Source: Actinomycetota bacterium (GTDB lineage Bacteria > Actinomycetota > Acidimicrobiia > Acidimicrobiales > Ilumatobacteraceae). Taken from it: a stretch of 10,425 bases of DNA. Both the position numbers and the translations under genes were made by a program. Positions within the stretch are counted from its first letter, which is position 1; each line of letters opens with the position of its first letter. Of this stretch, positions 1 through 6,426 are shown piece by piece. The stretch is from assembly GCA_005788205.1 (NCBI GenBank), contig SXYT01000014.1:1-10425 (forward strand), read 5' to 3'. Below the pieces are notes generated by a model. That model was not told the origin of the DNA, searched no databases, and was given only the letters and a program-made list of their open reading frames with translations.

Positions 1-1410
1 GCGGATCGGCAGGATCGCCTGGGTGCGCGGGTCGCGCGCGTCCACGGCCGTGCCGCCGGCGGAGTCACCCTCCACAATGAAGAGCTCGCTCTCCTCGGCG
101 TTGTTGCTGCTGCAGTCCTTCAGCTTGTCCGGCATGCCGGCGCCCGACAGGGCGGTCTTGCGGCGCACCGCATTGCGGGCGTTCTTTGCGGCCAGGCGGG
201 CCTGGGCGGCCGCGATGGCCTTCTTCACGACCTTGTTCGCCTCGGTGGGGTTCTCTTCCAGCCACTCGGCGAGGTACTTGTTGGTGGCCTTCTGCACGAA
301 GGACCGCATCGGCACGTTGCCCAGCTTGGCCTTGGTCTGGCCCTCGAACTGGGGCTCACGCAGTTTGACGGCGATGATGGCGGTGATGCCCTCGCGGATG
401 TCCTCGCCGAGGAGGTTGTCGTCCTTCTCCTTCAGCAGGTTCTTGTCTCGGGCGTACTTGTTGAGCACGGAGGTGAGGGCCGTCTTGAAACCCTCCACGT
501 GCATACCGCCCTCCGTGGTGCTGATGCCGTTGGCATAGCCGTGGATCCCCTCGTAGTACCCGGTGTTCCACTGGATGGCGACGTCCGCCTGCAGGCCGTC
601 GTCCTCGTCCTCGTCCTCGAAGGCGGCGACCTTGGCGAAGAGTGACTCCTTGGAGGAGTTCAGGTGCTTCACGAAGTCGACGACGCCCCCCTTGTACTGG
701 AAGGTGACTGTCTGCTCGCGCCCGACCCGCTCGTCAGTGAAGACGACCTCGAGGCCCTTGTTGAGAAAGGCCATGGTCTGGAGGCGCTCCATGACGGTGC
801 GAGCCACGAACTCCGTGCCCTCGGACGCAAAGATCGCGGTGTCGGGGTAGAAGGTCACGGTGGTGCCGGTCTTGCGGCCACGGCCGGGAGTGGACCCGGT
901 CTTGGCCAACTTGCTGACGGGCTTGCCGCCGTCCGCGAACTCCATGGTGTGGCGGTCGCCGGCGCGGTCGATCTCCAGCACGACCCGGGACGACAGGGCA
1001 TTGACCACGGAGACACCCACGCCGTGAAGGCCACCCGAGACCTTGTAGCCCTCGCCCCCGAACTTGCCGCCGGCGTGGAGGACCGTGAGGACGACCTCGG
1101 CGGCGCTCTTTCCCTTGTGCGGCCCGGAGGGATACGGATCGACGGGGATGCCGCGGCCGTTGTCGTCGACCTGACAGCCGCCATCGGCCAGAAGGGTCAC
1201 CCCGACCCTGGTGCAGAACCCTGCCATGGCCTCGTCGACGGCGTTATCGACGACCTCCCAGATCAGGTGGTGCAGCCCCGCAAGCCCCGTGGACCCGATG
1301 TACATGCCGGGACGCTTGCGGACAGGATCGAGGCCCTCGAGAACCTGGATGTCCTTGGCGCCGTAGTCCGCGGAGGGGTTCTTCGCGGATGCCTTTTTCT
1401 CTGCTGCCAT
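1..1410 (-). CDS. gyrB: DNA gyrase subunit B (N-terminal 470 residues, cut by window edge)
   Basis: ATPase subunit of the type II topoisomerase that introduces negative supercoils. Only the first 470 codons are present; the 3' part lies beyond position 1. The ATG start at 1410-1408 gives MAAEKKASAK. GHKL ATPase motifs follow in order: EVVDNAVDE at residues 52-60, DDNGRGIPV at 82-90 and the lid GGLHGVGVSVVNALS at 126-140. Near the break the TOPRIM motif EGDSAGG is at 447-453, followed by ARDPRTQAILPIR. This 'EGDSAGG...QAILP' context is typical of GyrB, and its position next to recF/dnaN/dnaA supports GyrB over ParE. An acidic EDEDED run in the transducer region is encoded by three perfect 6-bp repeats at 601-618. 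No good Shine-Dalgarno precedes the ATG, but a TAGAAT hexamer lies 9 bp upstream, so transcription may be leaderless. GyrA is probably just beyond the window, by usual gene order. Confidence 0.97.
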   Translation of the reverse strand, partial: MAAEKKASAKNPSADYGAKDIQVLEGLDPVRKRPGMYIGSTGLAGLHHLIWEVVDNAVDEAMAGFCTRVGVTLLADGGCQVDDNGRGIPVDPYPSGPHKGKSAAEVVLTVLHAGGKFGGEGYKVSGGLHGVGVSVVNALSSRVVLEIDRAGDRHTMEFADGGKPVSKLAKTGSTPGRGRKTGTTVTFYPDTAIFASEGTEFVARTVMERLQTMAFLNKGLEVVFTDERVGREQTVTFQYKGGVVDFVKHLNSSKESLFAKVAAFEDEDEDDGLQADVAIQWNTGYYEGIHGYANGISTTEGGMHVEGFKTALTSVLNKYARDKNLLKEKDDNLLGEDIREGITAIIAVKLREPQFEGQTKAKLGNVPMRSFVQKATNKYLAEWLEENPTEANKVVKKAIAAAQARLAAKNARNAVRRKTALSGAGMPDKLKDCSSNNAEESELFIVEGDSAGGTAVDARDPRTQAILPIR

Positions 1411-1419
1411 GGTGCGTTT

Positions 1420-1425
1420 ATTCTA
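1420..1425 (-). promoter_or_regulatory. Putative -10 element of gyrB (possible leaderless start)
   Basis: On the minus strand the hexamer TAGAAT (one mismatch to TATAAT) ends 9 nt before the gyrB ATG. No recognisable -35 lies at 16-18 bp. No purine-rich Shine-Dalgarno is seen in the 32-bp dciA-gyrB gap. This spacing would place the transcript start at or within a few bases of the ATG, as in actinobacterial leaderless mRNAs. Inference from spacing only. Confidence 0.35.
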
Positions 1426-1442
1426 CTTAATGGAGTGTCGAA

Positions 1443-1811
1443 CTAGCGGGAACGTCGCACCCTCACCTCGATGGAATCGACGACGTTTCCTGCGTGCTCG
1501 CACAATGTGGTGACCAGTTGCTGCTCGAGGAAACGCAGCTGGGTGGCCCATGCAGGTTCGATCACCTCGACGGTCAGTGTCTTGTCCTCCAGACGGACAG
1601 GCGTCACATTGTCGGCAATGGCATCTCCCACGATCACACGCCACCGGGCAAAAATGTCGTTCGCGGCGGGAGCATCCTTGCCGAGCGTGCGGCCGAGATA
1701 CCTGCCGAGCAGTTCCCCGAGGGACCGAGGGGGACGCCCCGGCGGGATGTCGTCTATGTGCACGGGCTCGGGTGCGGCGGTGTCGTCGTGGGGGTCGTGC
1801 TCGTCGCTCAT
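1443..1811 (-). CDS. dciA: DciA-like DUF721 protein, putative replicative helicase loader/operator
   Basis: A 122-residue DUF721 protein. In actinobacteria members of this family (DciA, e.g. Mycobacterium Rv0004) interact with the DnaB helicase and are needed for its loading or operation; that role is family knowledge. The first ~30 residues are polar, acidic and probably disordered. The core shows LGELLGRYLGRTLG, then a tryptophan-containing segment ARWRVIVGDAIADNVTPVRL, then TLTVEVIEPAWATQLRFLEQ, which fits the family pattern 'W..iVG..ia..t.P..l...tL.V.v.s.aWa.qL'. It is shorter than many actinobacterial homologues because its N-terminal extension is short. I chose the ATG at 1811 because it overlaps the recF stop as ATGA, implying translational coupling. 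A longer open frame upstream lies inside recF and reads as out-of-frame recF sequence. Confidence 0.88.
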   Translation of the reverse strand: MSDEHDPHDDTAAPEPVHIDDIPPGRPPRSLGELLGRYLGRTLGKDAPAANDIFARWRVIVGDAIADNVTPVRLEDKTLTVEVIEPAWATQLRFLEQQLVTTLCEHAGNVVDSIEVRVRRSR

Positions 1812-2899
1812 CGCGGCCCCCTCACCACAGCCCCACCGGAGATCGTGATGACCGTGTCGGGCATGGCTGCCGGCGGCAACGGGGACGCGGTCGTGATGAT
1901 GACCTGCCCCGGGGGCAGGTGGCGCAGGAGGGCCTCGCAACGACGGGGGTCCAGTTCGGACAGCACGTCGTCCAGCACCAGGAGCGGGGTCTCCCCCACG
2001 TGCTCGGTGACCAACCTGTGCACCCCGAGACGCAGGGCAAGGGCGAGCGTGCGGCATTCCCCCTGCGAGGCGGTGAGACGGGCGGTCATCCCCTTCAGAC
2101 CGATCTCCAGGTCGTCGCGGTGCGGACCCACGGTGGACACCCCGCGGCGCACGTCATCACTGCGCGACGCAACGAGGGCACCGGCGAGTCCGCCGTCGCG
2201 GCGCCATTCGGGCTCGTAGACGAGATCGATTGGCGTGGGTGCGCCCGCCAGCACTTCGTAGGCGGTGACGACATGCGGAGTGAGCCGGGCGACCAGCGTG
2301 GCGCGCGCGTGGCCGAGTCTGTCCCCCACCTCGGCGAACTTCTCGTCCCACACGTCGAGCGTCATCTCGGTGTCGGTGGTGAGTCTCCCGGCGGCCTGTT
2401 TCAGCAGCACGTTGCGCTGGCGCACCACACGGTCCACCTCCATGCAGAGAGCATCATTCCTCACGGCCAGCGCCACGAGTGCTTCGTCCATCAGGCCACG
2501 ACGCACTGCCGGGCCTTCCGTGACGAGGTCGAGGTCGGACGGGGCGAACACCGTGGTCCGCACCACCCCGAGAAGTTCGCGGATACGCGGCAGACGCTGC
2601 TTGTTCACCAGCACCCTGTTGCGCCCCGCCCTGTTGATCTCTGCCTCCACGAGGATCTCGCGACCGTCGTCCTGGCAGATCTCGGCCCGCACGTAGGCGG
2701 AGTCGGCCCCCTCGCGCACGAGGGCATCGTTCGGGACCCCGCGGAAACTGCGCAGGGTGGCGAGATAGCTCATCGCCTCGGCGAGACTCGTCTTGCCCTG
2801 GGCGTTGTCGCCGACCACTGCGGTGACACCGGTGGACAGCTCGATTGTCTCGCGCGCGTAGTTGCGGAAGTCAGTGAGTTCGATGCGGCGAATGACCAC
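1808..2899 (-). CDS. recF: RecF, DNA replication/repair ATPase
   Basis: SMC-like ABC ATPase of the RecFOR pathway, which helps load RecA at gaps and stalled forks. It is 363 residues, the normal length. The N-terminus IRRIELTDFRNY is the characteristic RecF start. Walker A GDNAQGKT is at 30-37, FAPSDLDLVTEGP at 118-130, GPHRDDLE at 258-265, the ABC signature SQGECRTLALALRL at 278-291, and Walker B LLVLDDVLSELD at 306-317. Cysteine follows SQGE where Q or similar is common, a minor change. The start codon is GTG at 2899-2897, placed by the conserved RRIxLTDFRNY motif. It begins 13 bp after the dnaN stop and its TGA overlaps the dciA ATG, so dnaN-recF-dciA is probably one transcription unit. 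Confidence 0.97.
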   Translation of the reverse strand: MVIRRIELTDFRNYARETIELSTGVTAVVGDNAQGKTSLAEAMSYLATLRSFRGVPNDALVREGADSAYVRAEICQDDGREILVEAEINRAGRNRVLVNKQRLPRIRELLGVVRTTVFAPSDLDLVTEGPAVRRGLMDEALVALAVRNDALCMEVDRVVRQRNVLLKQAAGRLTTDTEMTLDVWDEKFAEVGDRLGHARATLVARLTPHVVTAYEVLAGAPTPIDLVYEPEWRRDGGLAGALVASRSDDVRRGVSTVGPHRDDLEIGLKGMTARLTASQGECRTLALALRLGVHRLVTEHVGETPLLVLDDVLSELDPRRCEALLRHLPPGQVIITTASPLPPAAMPDTVITISGGAVVRGPR

Positions 2900-2912
2900 A
2901 CGACCCCCGGTC

Positions 2913-4001
2913 TCAGAGCCGCTGCGGCATCAACAGGTAGAGATACGTGTCGTCACCGACCGGCTTGATGATGGCCGGTTTGTTGGGGAGGCTGGTGGCG
3001 ATGGACACTTCGTCGGTGCCGCACGCATCGACTCCACTCGCGAGATAGTCGGCGTTGAACGCCACGGTGATCTCCTCGCCGGTGAACTGCACGTCGACGT
3101 CCTCCACGCTCGTGGAGCCGTCCGGCAGGGTCACGGTGAGCCGCACACCTTCCTTCGACATGTGGATGCGAACGGGCGCGGTCTCCGATGCGAGCACGCC
3201 GGTGCGGCGCAGCGCATCAAGGATTTCCTCGCGGTTGATGACCGCGATGTTGGTGGAGTCCTTCGGGATGATGCCGAGGTAGGGCGGATACTGCGCGTTG
3301 ATGAGCCGCGTGGACAGCGTCATCGTGGGTGTCTGGAAGGTTGCCTCGGTGTCACTGAAGCGCACGTTCACCTCGTCACTGATGTCAAGGAGGCGCTGCA
3401 GTTCCGCCAGTGCGCGGCTGGGGATGAGGAACTGGTCGATGGAATCGGCTGATCCACCGGGGAGATCGCGCATGGCCATGCGGTACCCGTCAGTTGCGAC
3501 GAGGCGCAGGCCTGCATCGGTTGATGTCATCAGGACCGCGTTCAGGTGGTGCTTCTGCTGTTCCTTCGATGCGGCGAGCACCACCTGGCCGAGCGCGTGC
3601 TTGAACACCATGGACGAGATCGTGATGGCATCACCCGTGGGGGGTGACATGCGGGGGAACTCGACCGCGTTGAGTGTGGGGATTGTGAACTGCGACCGGC
3701 CACCGCTCACGGTGGCAATGTCACCCGCTATTTCGATGGTGACCTTGCCCTGCGGCATCACGCGCACGATGTCATTCAGGACGCGGGCGCTCACGAGTGC
3801 CTGGCCGTCCGTGTCGCCGCCCACGGTCAACTGGAACTGGATTGCGACATCGTTGTCGGTGCTGGAGAGCACGAGCATGTCGCCGGTGAGATTCATCTTG
3901 ACGCCGGCGAGGGCAGGGGTCCCCGCATTGCGGGTGCTGGCGATACGGGCAAGGGCACCGAGTGCCTCTGCGAAAATGCCCTGTTCACTTCTGAATTTCA
4001 T
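2913..4001 (-). CDS. dnaN: DNA polymerase III beta sliding clamp
   Basis: Ring-shaped processivity factor that tethers DNA polymerase III and other repair and replication proteins to DNA. It is 362 residues, close to the family norm, and contains three clamp folds. Recognisable motifs are MKFRSEQGIFAEAL at the N-terminus, NAVEFPRM at 111-118, LVATDGYRMAMRDL at 167-180 (the loop near the peptide-binding cleft), SRLINAQYPPY-type text at 231-241 (here TRLINAQYPPY) and the C-terminal YLYLLMPQRL, the variant of the usual MPxRL end. The ATG at 4001 is preceded only by a weak AGAG-type ribosome site. It follows dnaA on the same strand across a 300-bp gap that carries DnaA boxes, and it is closely followed by recF. 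Confidence 0.98.
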   Translation of the reverse strand: MKFRSEQGIFAEALGALARIASTRNAGTPALAGVKMNLTGDMLVLSSTDNDVAIQFQLTVGGDTDGQALVSARVLNDIVRVMPQGKVTIEIAGDIATVSGGRSQFTIPTLNAVEFPRMSPPTGDAITISSMVFKHALGQVVLAASKEQQKHHLNAVLMTSTDAGLRLVATDGYRMAMRDLPGGSADSIDQFLIPSRALAELQRLLDISDEVNVRFSDTEATFQTPTMTLSTRLINAQYPPYLGIIPKDSTNIAVINREEILDALRRTGVLASETAPVRIHMSKEGVRLTVTLPDGSTSVEDVDVQFTGEEITVAFNADYLASGVDACGTDEVSIATSLPNKPAIIKPVGDDTYLYLLMPQRL

Positions 4002-4099
4002 GACGCTCTCTGGGGTGTGCGGCGAGCCGGCACGTTCGCGCCGATCTCGTTCGAGTGTATTTCGTGGCGATTACCACAGCCGAGAGGTGTGTCATTCAA

Positions 4100-4136
4100 G
4101 GTAATAGTGGTAATAGGTGCTGTGGATTGTGGAGAA
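4100..4136 (+). promoter_or_regulatory. Candidate basal unwinding element: DnaA-trio repeats plus two DnaA boxes
   Basis: The plus strand reads GG-TAA-TAG-TGG-TAA-TAG, a 9-bp direct repeat, then a short GTGC spacer. Next come TGTGGATTG (4121-4129) and TGTGGAGAA (4128-4136), which are reverse-oriented DnaA boxes with two and one mismatches to TTATCCACA. In Bacillus subtilis the DnaA-trio motif has this order: boxes, GC-containing spacer, then 3'-GAT/AAT-5' triplets towards dnaN. The orientation relative to dnaA and dnaN also agrees. Function is inferred from architecture. Confidence 0.55.
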
Positions 4137-4225
4137 GGTGTCTCTGCGCCAGGCCTGTGCGGGAGTTGCCATGTGTGTTGTCGGGGCATGATCCCCACAG
4201 ATTGCAGTTGTGGGATTCCGCCGCG

Positions 4226-4234
4226 TGTGGAAAG
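4226..4234 (-). promoter_or_regulatory. Weak DnaA box
   Basis: TGTGGAAAG on the plus strand is CTTTCCACA on the minus strand, with two mismatches to TTATCCACA. It counts mainly because it lies among other boxes in the dnaA-dnaN gap. Confidence 0.35.
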
Positions 4235-4242
4235 AGGCACGG

Positions 4243-4261
4243 TTGTCCACCCGTGTCCACC
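4243..4261 (+). promoter_or_regulatory. Two tandem DnaA boxes spaced 10 bp
   Basis: TTGTCCACC (4243-4251) has one mismatch to the high-GC DnaA box TTGTCCACA. GTGTCCACC (4253-4261) starts exactly 10 bp later, with two mismatches. The shared TGTCCACC core and one-helical-turn spacing suggest DnaA protomers on the same DNA face. Confidence 0.45.
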
Positions 4262-4286
4262 GTTCGCGCACATGTGAGTCCCCATG

Positions 4287-4295
4287 ACGTCCACA
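4287..4295 (+). promoter_or_regulatory. Weak DnaA box beside the dnaA stop codon
   Basis: ACGTCCACA has two mismatches to TTGTCCACA and lies 6 bp from the end of dnaA, in line with the other boxes in this gap. Confidence 0.35.
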
Positions 4296-4301
4296 GCCCG
4301 T

Positions 4302-5660
4302 TCAGGATTTCTTGATCTGGGTGATGATGTCGGTGACCTGGTCGAATGTGGCCTTGTGCTCGCGCATCATGCGCTGGATCTTGTCCACTGCGTGGATGAC
4401 CGTTGTGTGGTCGCGGCCACCGAACAACCGGGCGATCGCGGGGTAGCTCAGGTCCGTGATGTCACGGAAGACGTACATGGCAATCTGGCGGGCCGAGACG
4501 AGCGGACGCTGACGGCTCTTGCCCTTCAGGGCTTCCACGGAGAATCCCAGATACCCGGCCATCTCGGTCAGAAGTTCCTCGTCGGTGCGGCTCTTGGCGG
4601 GGCCAGCCAGAAGGTCAGCCAGTTGAGCCTCCGCCATCTCGACCGTGGGGGTCTCTCGGGTCAAGTTTGCGTAGGCAGCCACCCGGATGAGGGCCCCCTC
4701 CAGTTCACGGATGTTCGAGGTGATGTTCGAGGCGATGAACTCGAGCACGTCGGCCGGCAGGGGCGTGTTGTCGCGTTCTGCCTTGTTGCGAAGGATTGCC
4801 AGGCGGGTCTCCACGTCCGGGGGCTGGATGTCCGTGATCAGGCCCCAGCGGAACCGGCCACGGAGGCGGTCCTCGAGGGTCGGGATGGCATCCGGGGTGC
4901 GGTCCGAGGAGATGACGATCTGCTTGTTGGCCCCGTGGAGGCTGTTGAAGGTGTGGAAAAACTCTTCCTGGAGGCCTTCCTTGCCCTCAATGAACTGAAT
5001 GTCGTCGATGAGCAGCACGTCCACGTCGCGGTACCGGCGCTTGAAGGCGGCGGTGGTGTTGGTGCGGATCGCGTCGACGTACTCGTTCAGGAAAGTCTCG
5101 GTGGAGACGTAGCGGACCTCGTAGTGGGCGTAGTGCGCGTGCACGTACCAGCCGATGGCCTGGAGCAGGTGGGTCTTGCCGAGACCGGCGGATCCGTAGA
5201 TGAAGAGAGGGTTGTACGACCGCCCCGGAGTCTCTGCAACACGGAGAGCGGCGGCCAGGGCGAACTGGTTGGAGGCGCCCTTGACGAAGTTGTCGAAGGT
5301 GTAGCGGGGGTTCAGGCCGACCGCAGAACCCTTGCCGTTATTGGGGATTGCGGTGATGACGGGCGTGTCAACTGCACCCGCCTCCGGGAGGTCCGTCACG
5401 GTCTCGGGAGCAAGTTCTGATACTTCGATCACGAGCTGGCGGTCGCTCTCGCCGATCTCGTCAAGTGCGTCGATCACGAGGGGACGAAAGGTCGTGGTGA
5501 TGCGGTCGCGCACGTGGGCATTCGGGACACTGAGAACCAATTCGTCATCGTCGCTCGCGAGAGCGACCACGTCATTGAACGTCGAGTACCAGACACCTTC
5601 GGACACCTGTGCCTTCAGTAATTGTGCTGTCGCGTTCCAGACTGCTTCGTAGTTGCTCAC
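4302..5660 (-). CDS. dnaA: Chromosomal replication initiator DnaA
   Basis: AAA+ initiator that binds DnaA boxes and melts the origin. It is 452 residues, with a conventional domain I (about 1-80, helicase and partner contacts), a short domain II linker (about 81-115), the AAA+ domain and DNA-binding domain IV. Walker A GSAGLGKT is at 156-163, Walker B LLIDD at 216-220, sensor 1 ISSDRTP at 250-256, RLRGRFRWGL (arginine-finger region) at 265-274, and sensor 2 text NIRELEGAL at 317-324. Domain IV shows a helix-turn-helix around 391-425 ending in the signature GGRDHTTVIHA. The short linker contrasts with the long domain II of Streptomyces. The GTG at 5660 is used as start because domain I (SNYEAVWNATAQLL) begins there, with a GGAG ribosome site 4 nt upstream. 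DnaA boxes in the upstream gap suggest autoregulation. Confidence 0.98.
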   Translation of the reverse strand: MSNYEAVWNATAQLLKAQVSEGVWYSTFNDVVALASDDDELVLSVPNAHVRDRITTTFRPLVIDALDEIGESDRQLVIEVSELAPETVTDLPEAGAVDTPVITAIPNNGKGSAVGLNPRYTFDNFVKGASNQFALAAALRVAETPGRSYNPLFIYGSAGLGKTHLLQAIGWYVHAHYAHYEVRYVSTETFLNEYVDAIRTNTTAAFKRRYRDVDVLLIDDIQFIEGKEGLQEEFFHTFNSLHGANKQIVISSDRTPDAIPTLEDRLRGRFRWGLITDIQPPDVETRLAILRNKAERDNTPLPADVLEFIASNITSNIRELEGALIRVAAYANLTRETPTVEMAEAQLADLLAGPAKSRTDEELLTEMAGYLGFSVEALKGKSRQRPLVSARQIAMYVFRDITDLSYPAIARLFGGRDHTTVIHAVDKIQRMMREHKATFDQVTDIITQIKKS

Positions 5661-5689
5661 CGGACTCCGCCTCCCTCATGTCCCCAGCA

Positions 5690-5710
5690 CTATCCACAGG
5701 CTGTGGACAG
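5690..5710. promoter_or_regulatory. Head-to-head pair of DnaA boxes
   Basis: CTATCCACA (5690-5698) and TGTGGACAG (5702-5710, CTGTCCACA on the other strand) form an almost perfect inverted repeat. The 10-bp arms have one mismatch and are separated by a single base. Each box has one mismatch to TTATCCACA or TTGTCCACA. The pair lies downstream of the putative dnaA promoter, in its 5' leader. Confidence 0.65.
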
Positions 5711-5739
5711 GACCCCAGCGAGTGTGGCTGGGATTGGTG

Positions 5740-5767
5740 ACCGTAGCAGGGTTGTGGATATGCCCAA
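5740..5767 (-). promoter_or_regulatory. Putative dnaA promoter
   Basis: On the minus strand TTGGGC (5767-5762) is followed after 16 bp by TACGGT (5745-5740), with an upstream TGC giving an extended -10. The -35 match is partial. The spacer contains a DnaA box, which would make the promoter sensitive to DnaA. Confidence 0.35.
5753..5761 (-). promoter_or_regulatory. DnaA box within putative dnaA promoter
   Basis: TGTGGATAT on the plus strand is ATATCCACA on the minus strand, with one mismatch to TTATCCACA. It sits between the candidate -35 and -10 elements of dnaA. Confidence 0.6.
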
Positions 5768-5863
5768 AAAGCCGTGCAAGGACACGAGAACAGCCTCCCG
5801 CACAGGTTCCCCGAGAGGCCCAACTTTCGTGTTGCGAGGGTGGTGGAGGGGGGTCTTGTGGCC

Positions 5864-5869
5864 TAGCCT
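5864..5869 (+). promoter_or_regulatory. Possible -10 element of the rpmH operon
   Basis: TAGCCT fits the TANNNT pattern and lies about 90 bp before rpmH. No convincing -35 hexamer is found at 16-18 bp, so this is a weak call. Confidence 0.2.
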
Positions 5870-5959
5870 TTGGAGTCCGTCTGATGCGCGCGCTTGGCGA
5901 GCAGCAGGCTCTCATCCAGATCAGCCCTCCCCACCCGGAGCATGTACCAAGGAGGCGCG

Positions 5960-6094
5960 ATGAAGCGCACCTTCCAGCCCAACAATCGACGCAAGGCCCG
6001 CAAGCACGGATTTCGTGCTCGCATGAGCACCCGCGCCGGACGAGCCGTCCTGAAGTCCCGCCGGGCCAAGGGCCGCTACCGCCTCAGCGCTTGA
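5960..6094 (+). CDS. rpmH: 50S ribosomal protein L34
   Basis: A 44-residue, strongly basic ribosomal protein of the large subunit. MKRTFQPNNRRKARKHGF at the N-terminus and RAGRAVLKSRRAKGR near the end are the near-invariant L34 signature, and the length is normal. The ATG at 5960 follows an AAGGAGG Shine-Dalgarno (5949-5955) at a short spacing. It is the first gene of the plus-strand operon and, as usual, sits directly before rnpA. Its TGA overlaps the TTG start of rnpA. Confidence 0.98.
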   Translation: MKRTFQPNNRRKARKHGFRARMSTRAGRAVLKSRRAKGRYRLSA

Positions 6095-6426
6095 TCGGCC
6101 GCATCCAGAGCCGTTCCGTCTTCACCCGCGTCCGCGCTGAGGGCGTGCATCTGCGCTCTGGAGTCTTGTCCTGCACCATGGTCCTTGATCCCACTCTCTC
6201 CCGGCCCCTCGTTGGCTACGCCCTCGGGCGTTCGTATGGCTCTGCTGTCAGCCGCAACAGGTTGCGTCGGCAACTCCGCGAACTCATCAAGGTTCGGGAA
6301 ACCCTTATGCAGCAAGGGGTGTATGTGTTCGGGGCCAGCCCCCGCGCCGCCACTGTTTCATTTGAGCGCCTTGGCCGCGACCTTGACGGCCTGCTTGCCA
6401 AGGCCGCCACAGCAGGGGTCAAGTGA
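6091..6426 (+). CDS. rnpA: RNase P protein component
   Basis: Protein cofactor of ribonuclease P, which removes the 5' leader of pre-tRNAs. It is 111 residues and basic. The diagnostic RNR motif is visible as GSAVSRNRLRRQLREL at 50-65, preceded by the beta-strand segment PLVGYALGRSYG. The N-terminal part IQSRSVFTRVRAEGVHLRSG matches the family's 'l....F..v...G.......' pattern. I place the start at TTG 6091 because it preserves that N-terminus and overlaps the rpmH stop as TTGA. The first ATG, at 6178, would remove the conserved N-terminus. A TTG start without a strong ribosome site implies translational coupling to rpmH. Its own TGA touches the yidD start. Confidence 0.93.
   Translation: MIGRIQSRSVFTRVRAEGVHLRSGVLSCTMVLDPTLSRPLVGYALGRSYGSAVSRNRLRRQLRELIKVRETLMQQGVYVFGASPRAATVSFERLGRDLDGLLAKAATAGVK

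Larger units (their letters stand above)
4002..4301. other. oriC: dnaA-dnaN intergenic region, probable part of oriC
   Basis: A 300-bp non-coding gap in the place where several bacterial origins carry their unwinding region. On the dnaA side it holds imperfect DnaA boxes (4287-4295, 4253-4261, 4243-4251, 4226-4234). On the dnaN side are two overlapping boxes at 4121-4136 and a relatively AT-rich, TAA/TAG-repeat tract at 4100-4117. Short open frames cross this gap but have no ribosome-binding site or recognisable protein. The region also has to carry any dnaN promoter; I could not identify one with confidence. Confidence 0.7.
5661..5959. other. oriC: dnaA-rpmH divergent intergenic region, probable part of oriC
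   Basis: A 299-bp non-coding gap between divergently transcribed dnaA and rpmH; transcription switches direction here, as expected at a bidirectional origin. The dnaA-proximal 100 bp hold three DnaA boxes and a plausible dnaA promoter. The rpmH-proximal half holds the leader of the ribosomal-protein operon. I see no RNA gene or credible small protein in the remainder. Confidence 0.7.

Noticed and set aside
664..1446. A 260-codon plus-strand open frame opposite gyrB.
   Set aside because: Antisense shadow of gyrB ATPase-domain codons.
1550..2968. A 472-codon plus-strand open frame opposite dciA and recF.
   Set aside because: It covers two motif-supported genes and has no recognisable domain or ribosome site.
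4017..4315. Short open frames in the dnaA-dnaN gap on both strands.
   Set aside because: No ribosome site, no recognisable protein, and the DNA is explained by DnaA boxes and the trio element.
4381..4389. TTGTCCACT, a one-mismatch DnaA box inside dnaA; also TGTGGAAAA at 4952-4960.
   Set aside because: Both fall in conserved dnaA coding sequence and are isolated, so chance matches are likely.
4284..5420. A 378-codon plus-strand open frame opposite dnaA.
   Set aside because: It is a shadow of dnaA, whose motifs are complete on the minus strand; the composition is repetitive Val/Gly/Asp typical of antisense translation.
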